Shown here: positions 1 through 5,105 of the stretch, piece by piece
How positions within the stretch are numbered: position 1 is the stretch's first letter
How the letters are laid out: each line of letters opens with the position of its first letter
Assembly: GCA_964548055.1 (NCBI GenBank)
Contig: CAZJPS010000075.1
Location: 1 to 5,105 of the forward strand
Direction of reading: 5' to 3'
Length of the DNA: 5,105 nt
Origin: CAZJPS01 sp964548055
Lineage (GTDB): Bacteria; Patescibacteriota; Gracilibacteria; Peribacterales; Peribacteraceae
Program-made: the position numbers and the translations under genes
Notes under the pieces: model-generated
Told to the model about the DNA's origin: nothing
The model's input: only the letters and a program-made list of their open reading frames with translations
The model's database searches: none

Positions 1-6
1 CGCCCC

Positions 7-15
7 TGATAGAAT
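7..15 (+). promoter_or_regulatory. Extended -10 promoter element for tRNA-Ile
   Basis: TGATAGAAT contains the TGn extension (7-9) and TAGAAT (10-15), which matches the sigma70 -10 consensus at five of six bases. It would start transcription near position 22, giving a tRNA precursor with a leader of about 16 nt. The -35 region lies outside the window, so the promoter cannot be completed. The same TGnTAGAAT form recurs upstream of prs, which mildly supports it. Confidence 0.35.
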
Positions 16-37
16 CTTTCACAGCAGCACATACGTT

Positions 38-113
38 GGGCGATTAGCTCAGGGGTTAGAGCGCGACACTGATAATGTCGAGGTCGATGGTTCAAATCCA
101 TCATCGCCCACCA
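38..113 (+). tRNA. tRNA-Ile (anticodon GAU) with encoded CCA
   Basis: The 76-nt sequence folds into a complete cloverleaf with no mismatches. The acceptor stem is GGGCGAT (38-44) with ATCGCCC (103-109). The D stem is GCTC (47-50) with GAGC (59-62), around a loop carrying the expected GG. The anticodon stem is CGACA (64-68) with TGTCG (76-80), and its loop CTGATAA places anticodon GAT at 71-73. The T stem is GATGG (86-90) with CCATC (98-102), around loop TTCAAAT. The discriminator is A110 and CCA is encoded at 111-113. This is the decoder of AUC/AUU isoleucine codons. No rRNA gene or second tRNA is visible beside it, so it does not look like the internal spacer tRNA of an rRNA operon, although the left side is cut off. 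No hairpin-plus-T-tract terminator is visible downstream. Confidence 0.97.
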
Positions 114-198
114 GTAACTTGTTGCTCACAGAAAGGAAATCTATGATCTGTCAGCACTGCTTCCATGTTGCATTCCTTTGAATAGTTGATGGATTTGA
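92..198. repeat. 12-bp inverted copy of the tRNA T-arm in the spacer
   Basis: TCAAATCCATCA (92-103, T loop and 3' T stem of tRNA-Ile) recurs as its exact reverse complement TGATGGATTTGA at 187-198. The match ends abruptly on both sides and the flanking sequence does not form a second tRNA. It could be chance, a tRNA fragment left by an integration event, or a pairing site. The surrounding spacer (114-320) holds no other feature I can support. It has no terminator for either the tRNA or the convergent repeat-protein gene. Confidence 0.3.
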
Positions 199-320
199 GG
201 TCATACCAGCGTCTGAGCCCTCTTTAAACACGCGAAGGAGATATGAAATAATATAACTCATTTGACTGTGTTGCATTTATTCATTGCCCTTGAAGCCGAT
301 TAACCATCAGCATCCACCTC

Positions 321-2792
321 TTAAACAGTCGTCACTTCTTCCTCTTTATAAATTTTTCTGGCAAGCGCAATGTGTGCAGCGCGAGTATGGGTAGAATTCT
401 TTTCTAAACCGAAGAGCGTTTTAAGCGCCTTCAATCCTTTGCCAGCAACTTTAAACCGTGGCCATTCTTCCCAGCTCATTTCTATCCAATCTTTTGCAGA
501 AGGGTAGGACTTTTTGATCTCTTGCCTCCACTTCTCAAGGTCTTCTCCCAATTCTTCTGCAAGTGCTCGGTCTGGTGACAGACATTCCGCTTTTGCAACT
601 ATTTTTCTTTGTTCCGCCTGAATAAGTGGGTCTTCACCGTATATCTTCATTCCCAGATCGAGATAAACCACAGGACGTTCCCTAAAGTTGCCTTGTACGC
701 GAAAAATTCTGGCAAGCCTATTGAGTCCTATTCCTAGAATTTTGAACTCTTTTCTTTCAACTGAGCTCATTTGTATCCACTCTTTCGCCGTGGGAAGTAG
801 TTTCTTGATTTCCTCTTTCCACAATTCTGTATTCACTCCTAATTGCGCAGCCCGTTCAGCGTCGGGCATTATCCTCTCTTTTTTTTGCTGCATCTGCGTC
901 CATGCCTCGCGTAACATCATATCTTCTTCACCATAAATCTTCCTGCCAAGCTGAAGATAGCCATACCGAGTACTCAGGGGATTCATTTTAACTCCAAAAA
1001 TCCTCCCTATCGCTCTCATGCCCAATCCAACAACTTTGAGTGTCAACTTTTCAGCTTTACTCAGAGCTAACCATACTTTCGATGTTGGTAATATTTTTAT
1101 TAATTCTTGTCTCCATAGTTCCTGATTCTCTCCTAATTCTTTCGCGTGTGCGCGGATTGGTACATTACTTTCTTCCTCCTCGCGAAGTTTCTGCCATTCC
1201 AGCTGCAATAATGCATCTTCCTCCCCATAGATTTTCTTACCCAATTCTATGAGTGCGACATTGGAATCCCTAAAACTGCCTTCTACTCCAAAGAGGTTCG
1301 TGATGCTTTGAGGTGATTTTCCAGCGATCCTTAATCGTTTTCTTCGTGGAGTCTCCATCTCTAGCCATTCTTTTGTTGTGGGAAGGATTTTCTTTATTTC
1401 CTCCCTCCATTTATCTAAATCGTCACCCAATTCTTCCGCAAGCAATCGTTCTGGTTTCCTCTGTTCCTGTTCATCTTTCATTCTCTTGGCCTCATCAATA
1501 AGTGCTTGATCACCCTCTCCATAAATTCTTTTTCCTAATTGAAGATAGGTAGAGCGAGACTGTACGGGGTTACCATTCACCCCAAAGAGCGTCGCGAGAG
1601 CCATTAGTCCCTTTCCTGCAATTTTTATCTCCTCCTTTTGTGTCTTCGTCTTTTCTATCCATTCTTTTGCTGCGGGGATTGATTTTTTCACTTCTTCCTT
1701 CCATTTCTCAAGGTGTTCTCCCAATTCTTGGGTGCGAGCACGATCGAGAGCATCTTTTGCTTTTTTTTGAAGAACTCTCTGCCATGCCTCTTTGAGTATT
1801 GGGTCTTCCTCTCCATAAATTTTCTTTCCAAGCAAAACAAACGTTGAAAGAGAATGAGCAGGATGAGCACATTCTATGCCGAATGACATAGCAATATCTT
1901 GAAGTTTTTTGCCTTCAATATGAAAGCATTTTTTTTCAGCATGAGACATTTCCAGCCAATCCTTTGCTGAGGGCTTCGCTTGGATAAGAGCCTGTCTCAA
2001 GTGCTCTATATCTTCCACGTTAATCTTTCTGCTCATGTCTTCATTTACGCCGAAGAGTATTGCGGCCAGTTCTCCTTCCCACTGTCCTTGTTCGGCAAAA
2101 ATAATGCGGTGAATGCCAGGAAAATCCACAAGCTGTTCCTTAGTGGAACTTACATAGACGGTACGCCCTAGCATCCTCTCACTCACAAACGTGGCTTCCC
2201 CAACCTGATTGCATACAAGTACCTCTTTGCCGATGCGGGGAATTTCTACCAAAATGTAACTTTCCTGCCGCATCATCGTGGGCGTGTTTGTTCCCGTCAC
2301 GATAATGAGATCATCTGTGAAAATTCCATGCCGTTGGAGAAACTCAATTAGAAATTGTAATCGCGGCGCATATTCCGGTGGTTTCCATCCTTCGACACTT
2401 CCTGTCTGCGAGCGTGGCATTTCCCCAGGAGGTAGCAATGTCCCTTCAAGTCTAACGCGCAGAACAGGGAGTAAGCCGAGAGGATTCTCATTCTCTTGCT
2501 GCGTTTGCATCAATTGAGCAAAATGGTCTCTCGCCAAATCTATAAAATCTCCAATGGTACGTCCTGTTTGGTCCGGTGAATATCGTTCTGTGACTGTTCT
2601 CTCAGTCTCATCGGATAGGCGACTAATATTTGCACCACTTCCAAACGTACTGACCATCCATTGTTCTAGTGCGATCAGGGAATCCATGAGCTCACGATAG
2701 TGTCCTTCGCTTCCGTTGTAGATGCCAGTAATATGTAAAACTCTCTGTTCTCGCTGCCGGTACTGAGCTTCATGCTCTGGTGTATTTGACAT
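321..2792 (-). CDS. Large protein with unique N-terminal region and six tandem ~98-aa HTH-like repeats
   Basis: The function is unknown and I do not recognise a named family. The preferred start, ATG at 2790-2792, gives 823 aa beginning MSNTPEHEAQ; an ATG two codons earlier (2796-2798) is almost equally good. The frame stays open to a TTG at 2949-2951, but that codon abuts the upstream gene's terminator. The candidate promoter at 2809-2836 also lies inside that extension. Residues 1-263 are a unique, polar alpha/beta region. It includes a strand-rich stretch with VLVCNQVGEATFV (about 191-203) and an IIFAEQGQWEGELAAILFGV segment (about 230-249). Residues 264-823 are six repeats with invariant or near-invariant P, K, W, G, F and IYGEE positions. 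No signal peptide or membrane segment is seen from this start, so a cytoplasmic protein is expected. The charged, helical linkers (AEELGEDLEKWREEIKK type) suggest an elongated alpha-helical array. Each unit has a core like an HTH (LATLFGV, turn, then helix ending LGKKIYGE), so nucleic-acid binding is a reasonable guess only. Confidence 0.85.
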   Translation of the reverse strand: MSNTPEHEAQYRQREQRVLHITGIYNGSEGHYRELMDSLIALEQWMVSTFGSGANISRLSDETERTVTERYSPDQTGRTIGDFIDLARDHFAQLMQTQQENENPLGLLPVLRVRLEGTLLPPGEMPRSQTGSVEGWKPPEYAPRLQFLIEFLQRHGIFTDDLIIVTGTNTPTMMRQESYILVEIPRIGKEVLVCNQVGEATFVSERMLGRTVYVSSTKEQLVDFPGIHRIIFAEQGQWEGELAAILFGVNEDMSRKINVEDIEHLRQALIQAKPSAKDWLEMSHAEKKCFHIEGKKLQDIAMSFGIECAHPAHSLSTFVLLGKKIYGEEDPILKEAWQRVLQKKAKDALDRARTQELGEHLEKWKEEVKKSIPAAKEWIEKTKTQKEEIKIAGKGLMALATLFGVNGNPVQSRSTYLQLGKRIYGEGDQALIDEAKRMKDEQEQRKPERLLAEELGDDLDKWREEIKKILPTTKEWLEMETPRRKRLRIAGKSPQSITNLFGVEGSFRDSNVALIELGKKIYGEEDALLQLEWQKLREEEESNVPIRAHAKELGENQELWRQELIKILPTSKVWLALSKAEKLTLKVVGLGMRAIGRIFGVKMNPLSTRYGYLQLGRKIYGEEDMMLREAWTQMQQKKERIMPDAERAAQLGVNTELWKEEIKKLLPTAKEWIQMSSVERKEFKILGIGLNRLARIFRVQGNFRERPVVYLDLGMKIYGEDPLIQAEQRKIVAKAECLSPDRALAEELGEDLEKWRQEIKKSYPSAKDWIEMSWEEWPRFKVAGKGLKALKTLFGLEKNSTHTRAAHIALARKIYKEEEVTTV
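324..2003 (-). repeat. Six in-frame protein repeats of 97-99 codons (the last partial)
   Basis: Aligning the translation gives six units. In transcription order they are R1 1707-2003 (99 aa), R2 1413-1706 (98), R3 1119-1412 (98), R4 825-1118 (98), R5 534-824 (97) and R6 324-533 (70, ending at the stop). The shared pattern is KWREEIKK-LPTAKEWIEMS, then FKIAGKGL, then ALA-LFGV, about ten variable residues, then YLQLGKKIYGEED, a helical stretch with EAW, and PDRAxAEELGEDLE. R1 has one extra residue in the variable segment and a poorly conserved first helix. R5 has FRV for FGV and lacks one residue after IYGE. R6 stops soon after IYKEE, so the array could equally be described as units ending at IYGEED. 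The repeats are clearly diverged at DNA level, so they are old duplications rather than a recent expansion. Confidence 0.92.
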
Positions 2793-2808
2793 ATTCATAA
2801 TTAGTTTT

Positions 2809-2836
2809 ATATTAGCATTTAAATAAGACAGATCAA
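2809..2836 (-). promoter_or_regulatory. Sigma70-like promoter of the repeat-protein gene
   Basis: On the minus strand, TTGATC (2831-2836, four of six to the -35 consensus) is followed by a 16-bp spacer and TAATAT (2809-2814), with an extended -10 TGC directly before it. An overlapping alternative -10, TATAAA (2806-2811), has a 19-bp spacer. Either would start transcription near 2799-2803, leaving only a few bases before ATG 2798 or about ten before ATG 2792. The mRNA would be nearly leaderless, which fits the absence of any Shine-Dalgarno motif. This element argues against the longer open frame being translated. Confidence 0.5.
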
Positions 2837-2950
2837 GAGAAGAAAACTCATTTAAAGCTTTTAGCACCATTACTATCATGGAATGATGGGAGAAATTGTG
2901 GGCTCGCAGCTTAGAAAACAAGACCAGTAGCCACCTCACAGAAATGATCA

Positions 2951-2977
2951 ATAAAAAGCGGGCATATGCCCGCTTTT
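2951..2977 (-). terminator. Intrinsic terminator after the Ser-rich protein gene
   Basis: GCGGGCATATGCCCGC (2958-2973) is a perfect 16-bp palindrome, extended by AAAA/TTTT to 2954-2977. Read on the minus strand, the GC-rich stem is followed by TTTTTAT (2957 down to 2951), the form of a rho-independent terminator. It lies 22 bp past the TAA of the 3000-3461 gene and upstream of the repeat-protein promoter, so it insulates the two. Because the palindrome is flanked by T-rich sequence on both strands it could also work in the + direction, but no + gene reads into it. Confidence 0.9.
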
Positions 2978-2999
2978 ATTAGCTGTACTCAATACTGCC

Positions 3000-3461
3000 T
3001 TACTGTCCGCTGGACATAGAGGAGCTCATTGAACTGGAACTCATAGAGGAAGAACTCATGGCAGAGCTAGAACTGACCGAACTTGCCTTTGAGCTGGAAG
3101 AGGAAGCAACAGGGTAAGGCTTCAATGTGCTCATTTTCTCTTTGTACGTTGAACGTACTTTCTTTTCTAGAAGGCGCTTAGAAATTCTTTCCACTTGTAT
3201 GCCTGCTTTCGTTTCCAACTTCTGTATTTTCTTTTGAACGCGTGCAGTTGTTTTTACAATCTTATGTTCCATTTTCCTGGTAGCAGCGGTGCTGAGGCAG
3301 GTCGCCTTTGCAGTACCCACCAACTTTGCGCATTCGCGCGCATACGCCTGTGACTGAGAGGAAGAAGAGGATTCAGAACTGGAAGTTTCCTCTGCAAAGG
3401 TAACTGCAGTAAGCGAGAAGGCAATAGAGCCGGCCGCCAAAGCAGCAAGTAACTTTTTCAT
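3000..3461 (-). CDS. Small secreted basic protein with Ser-rich N- and C-terminal segments
   Basis: The 153-aa protein has no recognised family. Residues 1-23 form a classic Sec signal peptide: MKK, a hydrophobic core to about residue 22, and likely cleavage after TFA before EE. A Ser-rich spacer follows (about 26-38). A central region (about 39-112) has two cysteines at 44 and 55 that could form a disulfide after export, then a Lys/Arg-rich, strongly helical stretch that may be coiled coil. The tail (about 117-153) is almost all Ser with Met, Ala, Val and Lys punctuation, ending MSSGQ. The start ATG at 3459-3461 is clear from the signal peptide, although no Shine-Dalgarno motif precedes it. 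The gene lies 72 bp after prs on the same strand, with no clear promoter or terminator between, and ends at a strong terminator, so co-transcription with prs is possible. Export is well supported. Surface or envelope association, or nucleic-acid or polyanion binding by the basic core, is speculation. Confidence 0.85.
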   Translation of the reverse strand: MKKLLAALAAGSIAFSLTAVTFAEETSSSESSSSSQSQAYARECAKLVGTAKATCLSTAATRKMEHKIVKTTARVQKKIQKLETKAGIQVERISKRLLEKKVRSTYKEKMSTLKPYPVASSSSSKASSVSSSSAMSSSSMSSSSMSSSMSSGQ

Positions 3462-3533
3462 GGCAAAAGGGGCTAGAAAGTAAAACTGATCAAATCCTAC
3501 CCAGACGCAAACGTGAGAGGTATTGCAATATTT

Positions 3534-4472
3534 TTATTTCTCCTCCTGGTGATATATTTCTGTCACACTCTGGCCGCTCTGTACATTTTGCACAACGCTC
3601 GCAAGCAACGGTGCTATACGCAGGATTTTTAAGGAAGGGAGTGCATGAGGGTCTACTGGAATGCTGTCTGTTACTACCACCTCCGTAAAGTCTGCTTCTT
3701 GTAAGCGCTCGAGGGCTGGGCCAGAAAATACGGCATGTGTGGCGGCAGCGTACATTTCTGTATTGGCACCTTTTTCTAAGAGTGCTTTTTTTGCAGAGAG
3801 TAGGGTGCCTGCGGTATCGATAAGATCATCGAAGAGGATGCACGTTTTTCCTTGAATGTCGCCTACTACCTCGTGAATTTCTGCCACATGGTGGCCAGGG
3901 CGACTTTTGTGAAGAATACCAAGTTCTGCTCCCATCATATCTGCAAATTTCTTTGCACGCTTGGCTCCTCCTACATCGGGGGCAATAACGATGGGATCCC
4001 GTAGTTTCTTATTCTTAAAATATTTTGCGAAAATAGATCGTGCTGCCAGCGCATCTACGGGGATGGAGAAGAAGCCCTGTATTTGATCGGAATGAAAATC
4101 TAGCACTATCACATGATCCGCTCCGGATTCTTCTAACAGATGCGCAACAAGTTTTGCAGAAATTGGCTCCCGCGGTTCGGCAACCCTATCCTGACGAGAG
4201 TAGGGAAAGTGGGGGATGATAGCGTGAACACTTTTTGCAAAGCCCAATTTGGCTGCTTGGCACATAAGGCACAGCTCCATAATATCTTCATTAGGGCTCT
4301 TGCTTCCTGTTTGTAGAATATACACATCTTTCCCGCGCACAGAGTGTTCATACCTCACGTAAATTTCTCCGGAGGCAAAGCGCTTTCTCGTAATACCTCC
4401 CAGCTCCATACCAAGTTCTTTTGCCAGGTCCTCTGCAAGTGCCGGGTGGGACGATCCGCTGAAGAGGTACAT
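3534..4472 (-). CDS. prs: Ribose-phosphate pyrophosphokinase (PRPP synthetase)
   Basis: This enzyme makes 5-phosphoribosyl 1-pyrophosphate from ribose 5-phosphate and ATP, feeding purine, pyrimidine, NAD, His and Trp synthesis in the cytosol. The 312-aa length is typical of bacterial Prs. Visible hallmarks in order: FASGEIYVR (about 32-40, N-terminal domain), FPYSRQDR (89-96, ATP-contacting loop), REPISAK (101-107), the DFHSDQIQGFF signature (125-135) with its conserved Asp and His, APDVGGAKRA (164-173), the catalytic flexible loop with Lys189 and Arg191 (KSRP where many homologues have KRRP), and the PRPP-binding loop FDDLIDTAGTL (214-224). VTDSIP (268-272) and the C-terminal VTEIY are also as expected. 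All key residues are present, so an active enzyme is expected. ATG 4470-4472 is the natural start, since MYLFSGSSHP matches the family N-terminus. There is no Shine-Dalgarno motif. The start codon sits about 40 bp from a divergent PRC-barrel gene. Confidence 0.97.
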   Translation of the reverse strand: MYLFSGSSHPALAEDLAKELGMELGGITRKRFASGEIYVRYEHSVRGKDVYILQTGSKSPNEDIMELCLMCQAAKLGFAKSVHAIIPHFPYSRQDRVAEPREPISAKLVAHLLEESGADHVIVLDFHSDQIQGFFSIPVDALAARSIFAKYFKNKKLRDPIVIAPDVGGAKRAKKFADMMGAELGILHKSRPGHHVAEIHEVVGDIQGKTCILFDDLIDTAGTLLSAKKALLEKGANTEMYAAATHAVFSGPALERLQEADFTEVVVTDSIPVDPHALPSLKILRIAPLLASVVQNVQSGQSVTEIYHQEEK

Positions 4473-4499
4473 GAAGGTGTGGAATGTTCGTAGTTCACG

Positions 4500-4505
4500 T
4501 ATATT
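4500..4505 (+). promoter_or_regulatory. Candidate -10 for the PRC-barrel gene
   Basis: TATATT matches the -10 consensus at five of six bases and would place the transcription start near 4512, immediately at the preferred ATG (4513), implying a leaderless mRNA. No good -35 is seen 16-18 bp upstream (the sequence there is GTGTGG-like), so the call is weak. It shares bases with the opposite-strand -10 of prs. Confidence 0.3.
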
Positions 4506-4531
4506 CTACCAGATGCACGTACGATTCTCCA
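4503..4531 (-). promoter_or_regulatory. Extended -10 promoter of prs
   Basis: On the minus strand, TGG (4509-4511) precedes TAGAAT (4503-4508, five of six). TGGAGA (4526-4531, four of six) lies at an ideal 17-bp spacing as -35. Transcription would begin near 4496, giving a leader of about 24 nt before the prs ATG. The -35 lies inside the 5' end of the divergent PRC-barrel coding sequence. Confidence 0.45.
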
Positions 4532-5046
4532 TGTGTTTAGGCCTACCCGTTACGGACGATGAAACAGGTGATACGATAGGTTTTATTGATGGCATCCTCA
4601 TTCATCCCGATACGGGAAAAGTAGAAGGGTTTCGAACACGCAGTGGGGGATTCTTTCACACAACTGAACTATTTTTGCCTTCTGTAGACATTCTCCGTTT
4701 TGGACTGCGGATGACTGTGCGAGGGCATGATGCACTTTCTTCGCTTGATGATTTTGTACGATTGAGGCCACTCATAGAGGATCCGAGGCCTGTTCTTTCC
4801 CAAAAAATTTGGACAGATGCTGGTACGTACATTGGCGTTTGTAAAGATGTTCAGTTTGATACCGAATCATATATGGTGGAGTGGCTCTTCCCAAAAAAGT
4901 GGGGAAGATGGAAAACGCCGTTGCCTGCAACGCAGATTCTTGAGGTTCGCAAGGATATGATTATCGTAAAAGACACCACAGCGATTACGGCGAAGGAGGA
5001 AGAAGGAAAAGTGAATTTGATGGAGGGGATGCCGGAGGCGGTGTAG
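4513..5046 (+). CDS. Tandem PRC-barrel domain protein
   Basis: The 177-aa protein starts at ATG 4513. The frame is open to an earlier ATG at 4471, but that start would overlap the prs start codon on the other strand. The family-like N-terminus is the RFSxxLGLPV strand, which begins right after residue 2 of the shorter form. The first PRC barrel is about residues 3-75: LGLPVTDDETGDTIGFIDGI, then a beta turn at HPDTGKVEGF, the usual stored-property, Gly-Asp, turn pattern. A second barrel spans about 94-155, with IWTDAGTYIGVCKDVQFDT followed by a strand ILEVRKDMIIV. The C-terminus is a short acidic tail. PRC barrels are small beta-barrels found in the photosynthetic reaction centre H subunit and in RimM, and usually mediate protein or RNA contacts. 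The specific partner here is unknown. No signal peptide or membrane helix is present. Pairing with prs looks like sharing of a promoter region rather than a pathway link. Confidence 0.85.
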   Translation: MHVRFSMCLGLPVTDDETGDTIGFIDGILIHPDTGKVEGFRTRSGGFFHTTELFLPSVDILRFGLRMTVRGHDALSSLDDFVRLRPLIEDPRPVLSQKIWTDAGTYIGVCKDVQFDTESYMVEWLFPKKWGRWKTPLPATQILEVRKDMIIVKDTTAITAKEEEGKVNLMEGMPEAV

Positions 5047-5047
5047 G

Positions 5048-5097
5048 GAAGGGGAAAAAGGGGATAAAGGGGATAAAGGTTGTAAAGGGGATAAAGG
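5048..5097 (+). repeat. 9-bp G-rich tandem repeat after the PRC-barrel gene
   Basis: The unit AAAGGGGAT occurs exactly at 5057-5065, 5066-5074 and 5084-5092. The degenerate copies keep the same 9-bp phase: GAAGGGGAA (5048-5056), AAAGGTTGT (5075-5083) and the start of a further copy at 5093. It begins two bases after the PRC-barrel stop codon and runs into a T tract at the window edge. Four GGGG tracts lie on the + strand (5051, 5060, 5069 and 5087), so a G-quadruplex in DNA or in the mRNA 3' end is possible. No stem for a terminator is visible in the part shown. Confidence 0.85.
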
Positions 5098-5105
5098 ATT
5101 TTTTT

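Noticed and set aside
143..181. Tiny 12-codon open frame (MICQHCFHVAFL) preceded by GAAAGGAAA
   Set aside because: It is too short and in no conserved context. The purine-rich stretch is weak and other genes here do not use such motifs. It is most likely chance.
235..251. AAGGAG closely followed by ATG AAA TAA
   Set aside because: The ribosome-site-like motif is only two bases from the ATG and the frame stops after two codons, so no product is plausible.
688..2517. Several + strand open frames of 60-82 codons opposite the repeat-protein gene
   Set aside because: They are antisense shadows of a well-supported coding sequence, with no ribosome site, promoter or recognisable domain.
3521..3530. 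TATTGCAATA palindrome just after prs as a terminator
   Set aside because: It is only 10 bp, AT-rich, has no loop and no following T tract on the minus strand, so it is too weak to call.
4471..4512. N-terminal extension of the PRC-barrel protein from ATG 4471
   Set aside because: It would overlap the prs start codon and bury the shared promoter region in coding sequence. The PRC-barrel pattern starts just after ATG 4513. It cannot be fully excluded without homologues.
321..5046. Recoded UGA (glycine) as in Gracilibacteria/Absconditabacteria
   Set aside because: The long genes contain no in-frame TGA at all and translate cleanly with the standard bacterial code. Frequent in-frame TGA would be expected in a recoded genome.
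5021..5105. The 9-bp repeat read in one frame gives Gly-X-Y triplets (GEK GDK GDK GCK GDK), like a collagen-like protein
   Set aside because: That frame has a TGA at 5018-5020 and no ATG, GTG or TTG start afterwards within the window. The pattern follows automatically from a 9-bp period with GGG in it. It could only be revived if sequence to the right showed a long open frame.

Overview
This window reads as an ordinary piece of bacterial chromosome with standard-code genes. It probably comes from a Patescibacteria/CPR lineage, and the style suggests Peribacteria or Peregrinibacteria. That placement is inference. It rests on a large repeat protein with no recognisable relative outside that style of genome, a small exported protein with Ser-rich low-complexity segments, start codons without Shine-Dalgarno motifs, and in-frame stops that are only TAA or TAG. 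No sequence search was possible.

Layout from left to right. A tRNA-Ile (anticodon GAU, CCA encoded) lies on the + strand at 38-113, with an extended -10 promoter element at the left window edge. A 207-bp spacer follows with no convincing gene. A large minus-strand gene (321 to about 2792) then encodes an 823-aa protein with a ~263-aa unique N-terminal region followed by six tandem ~98-aa repeats. A perfect hairpin terminator (about 2951-2977) separates it from the next minus-strand gene (3000-3461), a 153-aa secreted, basic, Ser-rich protein. Next on the minus strand comes ribose-phosphate pyrophosphokinase (prs, 3534-4472). A tandem PRC-barrel protein is transcribed divergently on the + strand (about 4513-5046). 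The window ends in a 9-bp G-rich tandem repeat (about 5048-5097).

Transcription logic, as inferred: prs and the Ser-rich gene share a strand with 72 bp between them and no clear terminator, so they may be one unit ending at the hairpin. The repeat-protein gene has its own promoter just upstream of the preferred ATG. prs and the PRC-barrel gene face away from each other across only ~40 bp, and their candidate -10 elements overlap, which suggests a shared bidirectional promoter.

The most interesting object is the repeat protein. Each unit carries a helix-turn-helix-like core whose scaffold is conserved between repeats while about ten residues at the turn and start of the next helix vary strongly. 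That pattern would fit a modular nucleic-acid-binding or other ligand-binding array, but it is unproven.
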